From a virus, in the IMG/VR virus record IMGVR_UViG_3300032287_003712, positions 1 through 64,000 of that record: a stretch of DNA of 64,000 bases, one strand, 5' to 3'. The stretch's first letter is position 1. Each line of letters begins with the position of its first letter. A program made the translations under genes and the position numbers. Of the stretch, positions 23,582 to 31,233 are shown piece by piece. The notes beneath the pieces are model-generated. The model did no database searches. It was given only the letters and a program-made list of their open reading frames with translations, and had not been told where the DNA came from.

Positions 23582-24019
23582 ATGATGACTGCCTCCTTAG
23601 TTAAAGAGTACACGTTTACTCCCAACGGCGTTAAGGTCGAAGTCCTCGGCACGCATGATGACGGCGAGTACTTCATGGTGCGATCTTTAACTACCGGTAA
23701 AGTTTTTTTTGCCCATAAAAACCAGATCGTTGAGGAAGCTAAAGAAGTAGAAAGCTCGGAAAAACCCGTTAAGCAAAGGCGTGGTCGACAGATCGTTAAG
23801 CCCGAAGTGGCGGCTCACAACCGGATCAATCTCAACGGCGCTACCCCGCAGCTCTTGACTCAAATTCTTAAAGGTATTGGCCTTAAGACTGCTATCGAAA
23901 TCAAAGAACTGCAGCAATCTTTACCTGGCGAACGGTTTACTAAGTTAGATCAGCTGCGCGCTATTTCGCGTGTTGATTGGGATAGTGTTCTTGAAAGCGG
24001 TGACGTTTACGTAGAATAA
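23582..24019 (+). CDS. Protein with C-terminal helix-hairpin-helix (ComEA-like) domain, 145 aa
   Basis: The N-terminal 45 residues form a small beta-domain (TPNGVKVEVLGTHDDGEYFM), followed by a Lys/Arg-rich linker (EKPVKQRRGRQIVKPE). The C-terminal third, INLNGATPQLLTQILKGIGL then FTKLDQLRAI, matches the INLN-A-x-x-L-x-x-L-x-G-IG pattern of helix-hairpin-helix DNA-binding domains such as ComEA. It may bind DNA non-specifically inside or at the entry of the head. ATG 23582 or 23585; the gene lies in the virion block. Confidence 0.7.
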   Translation: MMTASLVKEYTFTPNGVKVEVLGTHDDGEYFMVRSLTTGKVFFAHKNQIVEEAKEVESSEKPVKQRRGRQIVKPEVAAHNRINLNGATPQLLTQILKGIGLKTAIEIKELQQSLPGERFTKLDQLRAISRVDWDSVLESGDVYVE

Positions 24020-24042
24020 ATTTAATGAACGCTTGCTGAGCC

Positions 24043-24663
24043 GTGGCTCCGTTATCGCCGCAAGAACTGGAGCAAATCCAGAGTTATTTATCGCAGCAAG
24101 GCGTTGTCTTCCAACCGGACACGACTGACGCAACAAAGCGCGAGGTCGTATATGCGGCGATTAATCAGATAACCCGAAACCCGGCTCAGGTTTTTGGTTT
24201 TAAGCTCGACGACTTTAACTTTAGTCGTGTTGCATATCACTTAGGGTACAATATTGCTACCGTACCTGCTGGGGATTACGCCAGGCTAATTGAAGCTAGT
24301 CAGAGTATCCCCAGTGAGTTTTATTACGATAAAATAGTTCAGCAAGTCGAGCGTTGTGAGGAGGCTGAGCGCTTAACTGAATTGGCAACGGGACGGGCAA
24401 CCAGTCGCCAGGAGACAATTTTGGGCGACGTCAGCCGCTCAATCAACATTCAAGATAAAAGAGAGACTGCAAAAATTTGGCGTGAAAACTATTTGTATGA
24501 GTGCGACCGGTTAGCACACATGCTTTACGTTCCAAATTACCGAGACCCCGTGGCAGCTCGTTACAGATTTGAAAGAAGTGGCGGGGAGTTTATTCAAGCA
24601 ATACCGGGTCCTCCTGATGTGTCTCGTTCTGATCGTCTGTACTTTTACGCAAACTGGCGATAA
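24043..24663 (+). CDS. Putative virion/connector protein, 206 aa
   Basis: The GTG 24043 start lies within a GAGC-CGTG-GCTC hairpin (24038-24049). The product is helical, with many Arg and Glu residues (YYDKIVQQVERCEEAERLTE) and aromatic residues near the end (DRLYFYANWR). Size and place, two genes after the capsid, resemble head-tail adaptor proteins, but I see no diagnostic motif. Stop TAA 24661-24663; a TATATTTAT box follows at 24668-24676. Confidence 0.55.
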   Translation: MAPLSPQELEQIQSYLSQQGVVFQPDTTDATKREVVYAAINQITRNPAQVFGFKLDDFNFSRVAYHLGYNIATVPAGDYARLIEASQSIPSEFYYDKIVQQVERCEEAERLTELATGRATSRQETILGDVSRSINIQDKRETAKIWRENYLYECDRLAHMLYVPNYRDPVAARYRFERSGGEFIQAIPGPPDVSRSDRLYFYANWR

Positions 24664-24698
24664 ACGCTATATTTATCTAAGGACCGTGTAGCGTCGTA

Positions 24699-26366
24699 AT
24701 GTCCACGGAAGGCTGGTCAAAAGCCGTAGAACTAGGCATGGGGGTCATGCGGAACCCCCAAGTTTTACGCGCTCTTCAAAATGTTCCGGGCGCTACTGCC
24801 GAAGCGGTTTCGGACGCGTTAGAGAATTTCGGTCGGGCTGCCCGTGCTGGTCTGCTTGGACCTGACATCAAGAACAAAGTTACCTATGGCGGACCTCCTG
24901 TACCTGCAGGTCCAATTCCGACAAGGCGAGCAGAAGTTCAACAGCTTCCGTTAGCTTTACGGACCCGCGGTGGTAGGCCCGTTACAGGTTCCGCTCCGCG
25001 TCCAACGCCTCGTAACGCCGAGACTATCCGTCTATCTCGACAGCCCTCCGTGGCTGACACAGCTTCGTTTGAGCGGGCATATCGGCAATTGCGTCCGGGC
25101 GAAGCTCCGGGTCAACAAAATCTGTTTGCTGCCCCCGAACCACAGTTCCGTACAACTCCTCGGGAACTTCCCTCGTCGGAAGCTGCTAAGACTTTGTACG
25201 CGCAGCAGCCCGGCACTTATAACGCTATTCAAACTCTGGCCGATCGAGCTTCGGCGCATTACGGCGTTCCTGTTACTTTTGATGATCTGGTTGGTCCTAA
25301 AGGTACTCTCATTCTTCAAGAATTAGAATACGGGCCTTTAGCTATTCAGAAAGCTGCTGGTGGAGGCATGGTGCCTCCGTCTTCTGCCGGGCGTTTGGCT
25401 GAGTTTGAACCTGGCGGTCCGCTTACCGTTTCCCCTGGCGGTGCTTTAGGTCGTCCTGCTCCTGCCACCGCCAGCGCCGACAACATCATTGATCTGGATT
25501 ACAGCGTTATTCGAGATCTTCCTCAAGGCATGCGTGGCGCAGTCCCGTCCGCTACCACCGATCTAGGCAAAACCGCATCTGGTGCTCGACTGAGCCGCGA
25601 ACAGTTAATTGCTCTCGGCTTAGGAGCAGGCGCAGTGGGCGGAGGTACGCTTGCCAGTTACTTACGAGGAGGCGCCCCTCAAGGTCAACCCGAGCAACTT
25701 ACCGAAGAGCAAATCCGAGGAGCTGCAGCGCAGTTGACCGAACAGCCAATGCCCGAAAGCGGGATTGGTTTACGTGAAGCCCCCGTCATGCCCGCCACCA
25801 GCGTGGCCGGTCAGATTGGCAGCGGGCCCGCTGTTATCCGTCAGGACGATCGCGAAAGTAACTACCGCCAAGCTCGGGCCAACGCGATTGCTGCGGCTCT
25901 TGGCAAACCAGGCGCACCGAAAGAAGCCGGCCAGTACGACAAAATCAGTAAATACTACGCCGAGCGTGAACGGTACGCTAAGCAACCCGAAATGCGAGCC
26001 GAGCTGGCTGCTAAGGCTGCCGCATTAGAAGGCATGCCGCCTAATGCGCTGCAGTGGGCTGCTGCCAACCCCACGCTGGCGTACGAATTACTTAAGCGCG
26101 CTAATTCGCGACCTGAGCTTTCGCAGCAAACTCCGCAACCGCAGGGCGCGACGGTCGGCACTCAGCTAGGCGACAACTCGCAAAACAATATGGTCGGCAA
26201 TGCCCAAGCCGCTGCAGCTACCGCCGTGGAAGGTACCGCGGGCGCCTCAGATTTGGAAGATGCGACACGTCCATTAATTCGTCCGGCTCTTAATCGTGTT
26301 CCTCTCGGTGGCCGTTTTGTTCCCTTAGGCGGCTCGGCCGCATACCCCACCGTTCCTTTCGTTTGA
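24699..26366 (+). CDS. Putative virion protein, low complexity, 555 aa
   Basis: The N-terminal 65 residues are helical. The remainder is rich in Pro, Ala, Gly, Gln and Arg with extended low-complexity stretches (GPPVPAGPIPTRRAEVQQLP), then a hydrophobic Gly-rich stretch (LGLGAGAVGGGTLASYLRGG, residues about 306-325) that could cross a membrane, and a helical segment (MRAELAAKAAALEGMPPNAL). The layout recalls the genes at 4.1-6.5 kb and is compatible with an internal or ejected protein. No homolog recognised. Confidence 0.55.
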   Translation: MSTEGWSKAVELGMGVMRNPQVLRALQNVPGATAEAVSDALENFGRAARAGLLGPDIKNKVTYGGPPVPAGPIPTRRAEVQQLPLALRTRGGRPVTGSAPRPTPRNAETIRLSRQPSVADTASFERAYRQLRPGEAPGQQNLFAAPEPQFRTTPRELPSSEAAKTLYAQQPGTYNAIQTLADRASAHYGVPVTFDDLVGPKGTLILQELEYGPLAIQKAAGGGMVPPSSAGRLAEFEPGGPLTVSPGGALGRPAPATASADNIIDLDYSVIRDLPQGMRGAVPSATTDLGKTASGARLSREQLIALGLGAGAVGGGTLASYLRGGAPQGQPEQLTEEQIRGAAAQLTEQPMPESGIGLREAPVMPATSVAGQIGSGPAVIRQDDRESNYRQARANAIAAALGKPGAPKEAGQYDKISKYYAERERYAKQPEMRAELAAKAAALEGMPPNALQWAAANPTLAYELLKRANSRPELSQQTPQPQGATVGTQLGDNSQNNMVGNAQAAAATAVEGTAGASDLEDATRPLIRPALNRVPLGGRFVPLGGSAAYPTVPFV

Positions 26367-26375
26367 GCCAAAACA

Positions 26376-26810
26376 ATGACTCTGTTTCCTCCGACGACTC
26401 CTCTTCCTACGTTTGACCCGACTCTCCCGTCGCGTTTACCGGGCGGTCCCTCTGGGCAGTACAAGCCGGAAGTTCCGGCAATTTTTACACCTCAACCTGC
26501 CAGCCCAAAAATGCCCGGGTGGGGCGAGCAGCTCAACCAGTTTTTTACGGGAATTGGCCGTCTTGCCGGCGGCGTGGGCAGCGCAGTCGCTGCTTTTAAA
26601 GGAATGCCGATGGCTGGCGCTCAAATGATGAGCCAGTTTGGTATGGACGACACCGGTGCGAAAACGCCCGAAGATAATGTTGCGAATTTAGAAAACGTCT
26701 TAAAAATTCTCCAGCAGTACGGCGTAATTGGGTCTGGGTCTAAAGGCTCGGAATCCAAGAGCCCTGAGCTGACCTTAGATGTCGGCGCCGGCAACACTCG
26801 AATCGGCTGA
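26376..26810 (+). CDS. Hypothetical virion-block protein, 144 aa
   Basis: ATG 26376, 9 nt after the previous stop. Pro-rich N-terminus (FPPTTPLPTFDPTLPSRLPG), then a helical region with a Gly/Ala-rich stretch (GIGRLAGGVGSAVAAFKGMP) and a short acidic helix. It shares style with the preceding gene and probably belongs to the same complex. The 34-nt spacer after it holds a short GATCTTCAGATC palindrome. Function unknown. Confidence 0.5.
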   Translation: MTLFPPTTPLPTFDPTLPSRLPGGPSGQYKPEVPAIFTPQPASPKMPGWGEQLNQFFTGIGRLAGGVGSAVAAFKGMPMAGAQMMSQFGMDDTGAKTPEDNVANLENVLKILQQYGVIGSGSKGSESKSPELTLDVGAGNTRIG

Positions 26811-26844
26811 TCTTCAGATCTGTTCTCAAACCCCACGCGGATAA

Positions 26845-27399
26845 ATGGCCTCGACCTCCACTAACAAAAGCCCCTGTCTTATCGACCGCCCGTTTCTGCG
26901 TGGGGCTCGAATTACCAGTTCAACTGGTACCTGTGATTCAACTAATCCGAATCTGACGGATCTGATTCAACTTGTTCGCGTCGGCGATCTGCCGTCCGAG
27001 GATGCGGCGCTAGTCGAAGACATCACCGTCGTTAGTAACGAAGGTTATCGCGACAACAGTGGCGTACGTACCTGCGAACTTGGCTTGTACGTTTATGCGC
27101 CTAATCAGGCTGCGCCTTCGACTTCGTCTGCGTTGATGATCGGGCGCGTCGAGGTCGGCTTAAGTGGTTCGACTCAAGGGTATCCACAGAGCGTGCAGTT
27201 GTTCGCAACTAACGCTCCGGTACCTCAAGTCGGCAACACGAACCTGTTGGCTCCAATTCAAATCGGTAAGAGCGAAGGGCTGTACTTAGAGAAGGGTTAC
27301 ATTCTCGCCGTGGGTTACTTAGGCGCGGGCCCTGCTGCTGTGTCTGGTGGTTTAAGTCCTTCTGGTATCACTGTGTGGGCTCAGGGCGGATTCTATTGA
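26845..27399 (+). CDS. Putative structural protein, 184 aa
   Basis: Beta-rich (Ser, Thr, Gly, Val, Asn) with a pattern typical of small capsid-decoration or tail-surface proteins. It contains LGLYVYAPNQAAPSTSSALM and YILAVGYLGAGPAAVSGGLS. Two Cys near the start, a third in the middle; no catalytic motif. Its stop is one base from the next ATG (27401), implying co-translation with the SWIM-motif protein. Function inferred from context only. Confidence 0.6.
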   Translation: MASTSTNKSPCLIDRPFLRGARITSSTGTCDSTNPNLTDLIQLVRVGDLPSEDAALVEDITVVSNEGYRDNSGVRTCELGLYVYAPNQAAPSTSSALMIGRVEVGLSGSTQGYPQSVQLFATNAPVPQVGNTNLLAPIQIGKSEGLYLEKGYILAVGYLGAGPAAVSGGLSPSGITVWAQGGFY

Positions 27400-27400
27400 T

Positions 27401-28942
27401 ATGGGCCGCCGTAAGGGGTCTGATAATTTTGGTTTTCGCGAATTAAAAGCTACAAAAAGCGTAGAGCTGCCTAAAACTATACGAGGAGCGGATAACGTTC
27501 AAGAGTTATCTAATCCTCTTTCGTTCGATCGCCGCTTTCGTCCGGCGTTAAATACAAAGGATTTCAGTTTAGTTAGCGAGTACGATTACGCGTCGCTTTG
27601 GACTCGTTGGCGCCGTGGCTATGAGTTAGCCATGTACTCGCAGCAGGCTTACGACGGCCTTACGTATTCGTTTAAGTACTATCCGACAGGCACAACCGGC
27701 GTAGGTGTTTACCTGCCTGGAGTCTGTTTTATGTACCCGACGATGCGCTCGGATATGCGCATGTGGATGGTCGGCGTCCGCCCCCGTAATTCTTTCAACT
27801 TCTTAGACGTCGGTTACTCCATAACTTCTGTAACGCAATACGACGACAGCACATACGCTGTTCGGCTAAGTTCCAGGTTTGGTGCTCCTGTCTCCTTTTT
27901 TACTGGAGAAGTCGTTTCTAATAAGTTTAACGCGGACGGTACAGAGAAAGCGTACAACTACAATAATTACACAGTTACAGCAGTTGGTATAAACGATGTA
28001 CCAAGGTCTCCTACGTATGCCCCTATATTCAATACTTTATTTTTATCTGTTGCGAGAGATAAAAGCTGGTCTGTCGTCGACGCGAATACGCTAGCGGTTC
28101 CTGCCACGGGTGCTCCCCTCGTAGGCGAATACTTGACTACGGAGATGCGGGCACAGTGCACCTGTCCAGACTTCTTAAGTCGCGAAAATGTAAATCTCTG
28201 GGAAACAAGTCTCAAGAAACGATATCCGTTTACTCGTGTTCAGAACTTGGACCCCGGTATTTACGACGCCGGTGCCGGGCGTACGCCCCGCGTGGTCAAC
28301 GCTCCGGACGACCCCGGTTTTGCACGTTCCTTTGGTTTTATATACCTCAACCAAATTTACGATATTCCCAAGTTCGATGAGCGCCCTTACTCAGATCCTA
28401 ACGTTTATTACTACCAGCCTAAATGGTGCAAACACATATATGCTGCTATGTGGGACATGCAGTTGCGTTACAACCAACAAAACGCAACATCTCCGTGGGT
28501 GTTACATCAACCAAGTGACGAACCTTTAAACGAGTACTACCGAGAAAAGTTCGACAAAGATTTAGCTAAACAGTCTGATTTTTTAGAGAGGGAGAGAAAT
28601 CTGGTTTGGTGGCAGCGGCACAGTCCTGCTAAGGACGCTATGCCTAATCGGATGATGAAATCCGATATGTATAACATGATGAGTAAAACATTAAACTCAG
28701 GCGATTTAGACAGCTTAAACGAACTTAGAGCGCCTTCGTTTGAGATGTATACATTTGATGAGTTTAATCCGTTTGAGCCTATTACGTTGACTGGACTTCA
28801 AGTTTATGACGGAGGCACATATACTGCAGGCTCTAACGTCGTGTATCCTGGGTCGCCGGTTCGAACGCTTGACGGCAGCACATACGCTAACGGAACTCAA
28901 ATCCCGCCTCTTGCGTATTCTCTGAACGGAGGAACTTACTAA
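27401..28942 (+). CDS. Virion protein with SWIM-like zinc motif, 513 aa
   Basis: Rich in Tyr, Asn, Pro and Trp, as in tail or tail-tip proteins. A Cys-x-Cys pair occurs in RAQCTCPDFLSRENV (about residues 252-255), and a matching Cys-x-His occurs in KWCKHIYAAMWDMQ (about 346-348), giving the CxCx(n)CxH layout of SWIM zinc fingers with a long insert. SWIM domains usually mediate DNA or protein contacts, so their occurrence here is odd. The C-terminal half has a charged helical part. It ends overlapping the next gene by one base. The structural role is inferred. Confidence 0.65.
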   Translation: MGRRKGSDNFGFRELKATKSVELPKTIRGADNVQELSNPLSFDRRFRPALNTKDFSLVSEYDYASLWTRWRRGYELAMYSQQAYDGLTYSFKYYPTGTTGVGVYLPGVCFMYPTMRSDMRMWMVGVRPRNSFNFLDVGYSITSVTQYDDSTYAVRLSSRFGAPVSFFTGEVVSNKFNADGTEKAYNYNNYTVTAVGINDVPRSPTYAPIFNTLFLSVARDKSWSVVDANTLAVPATGAPLVGEYLTTEMRAQCTCPDFLSRENVNLWETSLKKRYPFTRVQNLDPGIYDAGAGRTPRVVNAPDDPGFARSFGFIYLNQIYDIPKFDERPYSDPNVYYYQPKWCKHIYAAMWDMQLRYNQQNATSPWVLHQPSDEPLNEYYREKFDKDLAKQSDFLERERNLVWWQRHSPAKDAMPNRMMKSDMYNMMSKTLNSGDLDSLNELRAPSFEMYTFDEFNPFEPITLTGLQVYDGGTYTAGSNVVYPGSPVRTLDGSTYANGTQIPPLAYSLNGGTY

Positions 28943-29688
28943 TGACTTCCACACCTGTTGTATTTCTATTAAAAAGATCTGGTCTCGCGTCAGATAGACC
29001 TAGCGGTACGATCTTGACGCCCGGCGAACCGGCAATTTGTTTCGCCGCCGTGGATCCCGGCGTCTATTTTGAAGATTCTGCCGGCTCTATTCGAAAAGTT
29101 GGACCGCCGCACTACGGCACTTCCGGACCTAACTCCACGCCGGCAGGGCTTCCTGGAAACTCAATCGGCGAATTATGGACTGACTCAAACGGCGGTTACG
29201 CATATTTAAAAGTTTGGACCGGCGCAGCTTGGAAGAAAGTTGATTCCGGATACGCCGATGTCGCCGGTACAGCGCTCAGTGGAACGTTTGCTTCACAAGC
29301 CGATACAGCAATTCTGGCGTCAGGCGCTGTACTTGCGTCAGGAGCTATTGGAGCACGTATTGCATCAGGTACCTTAATTGCGTCAGGTGCTATAACTGCT
29401 AATACAGCAACGCTTTCTTCGGGTTCGGTCTTAGCCTCTGGCGCAATCGGTGCGTTCTTAGCTTCGGGCGCAATTAGCGCATCAGGTGCTGTTTCGGCTA
29501 ATACAGCAACCTTGGCATCCGGTTGCATACTGGCCTCAGGAGTTGTTGCTGGAGCCAGCGTGGTTAGTAGCGGACTACCTACAGCAGCAAGCTACCCGTC
29601 AGGCACCTTCTACTACACGGTGTATGGATCCGGTGCGTTCACAGCCGGACTCTACATTCGTGCCTCGGATACCTGGCTTCTGGTTTAA
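28942..29688 (+). CDS. Tail-fibre-like protein with ASGA repeats, 248 aa
   Basis: The N-terminal 90 residues resemble the head-proximal domain of phage fibres: LKRSGLASDRPSGTILTPGE, GVYFEDSAGSIRKVG, then GELWTDSNGGYAYLKVWTGA. Residues about 120-205 are an imperfect repeat of (L/I)ASGA-(V/I) units separated by ANTATL(S/A)SG, a pattern expected of a trimeric beta or coiled fibre shaft. A short C-terminal domain ends in DTWLLV. It converges with the Dps-like gene (4-nt overlap). Confidence 0.7.
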   Translation: MTSTPVVFLLKRSGLASDRPSGTILTPGEPAICFAAVDPGVYFEDSAGSIRKVGPPHYGTSGPNSTPAGLPGNSIGELWTDSNGGYAYLKVWTGAAWKKVDSGYADVAGTALSGTFASQADTAILASGAVLASGAIGARIASGTLIASGAITANTATLSSGSVLASGAIGAFLASGAISASGAVSANTATLASGCILASGVVAGASVVSSGLPTAASYPSGTFYYTVYGSGAFTAGLYIRASDTWLLV

Positions 29689-30215
29689 TTCCTGAGAGTG
29701 CTCTTGAGGAACCACGAGGCTTTGAAGCTTGCCCCGACTAAGTCGGCCATGTAGTTCTCGACGTCAGGCGCTTGAACCTTTCGAGCCAGTGTGCCTACGT
29801 CTTTTGCCATGAAGCCACAGGTCTCAAGATTTTTCAAATAAACCGTTAGGGCTTCGCGGGCTTCGTAAGATTTAACGTGCTTAAAGCCCTTGTATGCCGT
29901 CAGCAAACCTCGCTGACACATCGGCATAAGGAAGTCCATCGACCGCACGAACTCAGCAATGGCGTCGAACTGAGTAATGTGTGCGTCGTACTGACCTTTT
30001 AAGAACTCGTGGATGGGTAGAAAAAGCGGCCCCTCGATGTTTAAGTGAATTAAGTGACTCTGTGTGTAGAGCTGGTGTACATACGACGAAAGAGACACCA
30101 GCGAGAGGATTAATTCCTCCACTGGTGCCTCGGTTTCGACTTCCGGGCCTTCGTTGGGCTCAACTTCCCCGTCTGTAGGAACCTGAGCCGTGTTGAAAGA
30201 ACCGGAAAACGTCAT
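29685..30215 (-). CDS. Dps-like ferritin-family protein
   Basis: 176 aa. The helical core SSYVHQLYTQSHLIHLNIEG through IAEFVRS matches the Dps/ferritin-like family. The inter-subunit ferroxidase ligands are conserved with exact spacing: His57, His69, Asp84 and Glu88 (intervals 12, 15 and 4, as in E. coli Dps His51/His63/Asp78/Glu82). The N-terminal 30 residues are Glu-rich rather than Lys-rich, so DNA binding may be weak. It could protect phage or host DNA from iron and peroxide damage. It lies leftward beside a small HTH gene with which it may be transcribed. Confidence 0.78.
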   Translation of the reverse strand: MTFSGSFNTAQVPTDGEVEPNEGPEVETEAPVEELILSLVSLSSYVHQLYTQSHLIHLNIEGPLFLPIHEFLKGQYDAHITQFDAIAEFVRSMDFLMPMCQRGLLTAYKGFKHVKSYEAREALTVYLKNLETCGFMAKDVGTLARKVQAPDVENYMADLVGASFKASWFLKSTLRN

Positions 30216-30223
30216 GATCTAGC

Positions 30224-30487
30224 TCAAATGGTGCAGTTAGCTGCCGTGGCAACCTCGTCTTCTACTTTAGTGGCAGAAGAACTCTTGAGGTAATCCTCCA
30301 GAGCGCTCTTGTTGACACGGTACAGGGACTTGGCGCCGTTGGGCTGCAGGTTCACGTACACCGACTTGGGCCAACCGCCAGGCTGACTCGCTTCAGATAA
30401 CGCAATGCGCTTGCGGACAAAACCGGAGCTGCAGTTCAGTAATTCAGCTGTTTCTGCGATGGTGAGGAGAGATTTACCTTCCGACAT
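30224..30487 (-). CDS. Small excisionase/MerR-like HTH protein, 87 aa
   Basis: ATG 30487 was chosen because the frame starting at 30544 adds an unnatural Cys/Tyr-rich leader. SLLTIAETAELLNCSSGFVR is a winged-HTH of the excisionase/MerR type, and KSLYRVNKSALEDYLKS matches the typical C-terminal wing that contacts DNA in Xis-like proteins. No integrase is visible, so a transcriptional role is more likely than excision. It is placed upstream of dps in the same leftward unit and may regulate it. Confidence 0.72.
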   Translation of the reverse strand: MSEGKSLLTIAETAELLNCSSGFVRKRIALSEASQPGGWPKSVYVNLQPNGAKSLYRVNKSALEDYLKSSSATKVEDEVATAANCTI

Positions 30488-30616
30488 TAGAGAAGCGGAA
30501 TAAAAGCAACGGCTATATATTACCTTTATTTGCTGTGTGCGCAAGCGTATGTGCCAAACCTAATGCCTTTTTTATGTTTCGGTTGGTATGCTTGTAAGAG
30601 CCACCTGAGACCAAAA

Positions 30617-30862
30617 ATGATTCGGCTAGCAGGAGAGGTCTTTAAAGGGTACAATCAGCCGAAACGAGACGTTCAAAGCGGCAAAGAGTACTCCGTGGCA
30701 GCTAAAGAAGGCAATACGGTGCGCCTAGTCCGCTTTGGCGACCCCAACATGAAGAACCGCAGCAACGAACCGGACCGTAAAGCTGCGTTCAGGTCTCGCC
30801 ACAGCTGTGACGAGCAAAAAAGCAAACTGAGCGCAGGATACTGGTCCTGTAAAAACTGGTAA
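30617..30862 (+). CDS. Conserved phage protein with C-terminal YWSCKNW, 81 aa
   Basis: ATG 30617 chosen over 30530, which adds 29 unlikely residues. The product carries VRLVRFGDPNMKNRSNEPDR and ends RSRHSCDEQKSKLSAGYWSC then KNW. This FGDPNM/RHSCD/YWSCK-W pattern is one I recognise from uncharacterised small proteins in marine phages; two Cys and one His suggest a metal site. Function unknown. Confidence 0.72.
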   Translation: MIRLAGEVFKGYNQPKRDVQSGKEYSVAAKEGNTVRLVRFGDPNMKNRSNEPDRKAAFRSRHSCDEQKSKLSAGYWSCKNW

Positions 30863-30865
30863 ATT

Positions 30866-30889
30866 TGTACCTTTTGTGATCTGGGTACA
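30866..30889. repeat. 6-bp inverted repeat in an intergenic gap
   Basis: TGTACC (30866-30871) and GGTACA (30884-30889) with a 12-nt loop, followed by a second small dyad TCGCC-T-GGCGA near 30905. They lie in the 119-nt gap before the gene at 30982. No T-run follows, so a terminator is unlikely. A TAAACT box near 30956 may be a -10 element. Confidence 0.35.
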
Positions 30890-30981
30890 GTGGTCCCTGC
30901 GCGTCGCCTGGCGATACTGGTCGAAGTGTTGTCGCTCAGCTACCTTGACACGGTTAAACTGAGAGTACTTGGAGTCCTTTT

Positions 30982-31233
30982 ATGGCTTCGCGTAAAGGGG
31001 GGAACATCGAATGCGGGCTTACGCTCGAAGACGAATTTGTGTTGACTCGAATCAGAGCCAAAGCTCACTCGTTAAAAAGCAAAGACCGAGATTCGTATCT
31101 TTGGAAGACTATTCTTAAATTAATATGTACAGAGCGCGCTTATAAGACTGTTTTAAAAGAAGTCGGCGTCCGCGTGGATACAAATATCAATTTATTCGAC
31201 GACGAAGACACCCAGCCTGCTGATCATGCCTGA
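30982..31233 (+). CDS. Hypothetical protein, 83 aa
   Basis: ATG 30982 with GGAG 13 nt upstream. Helical and charged: TLEDEFVLTRIRAKAHSLKS then YLWKTILKLICTERAYKTVL, ending in an acidic DDEDTQPADHA. No recognised domain. Its 3' end overlaps the M23-like gene by 8 nt, so the two are coupled. Confidence 0.55.
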   Translation: MASRKGGNIECGLTLEDEFVLTRIRAKAHSLKSKDRDSYLWKTILKLICTERAYKTVLKEVGVRVDTNINLFDDEDTQPADHA

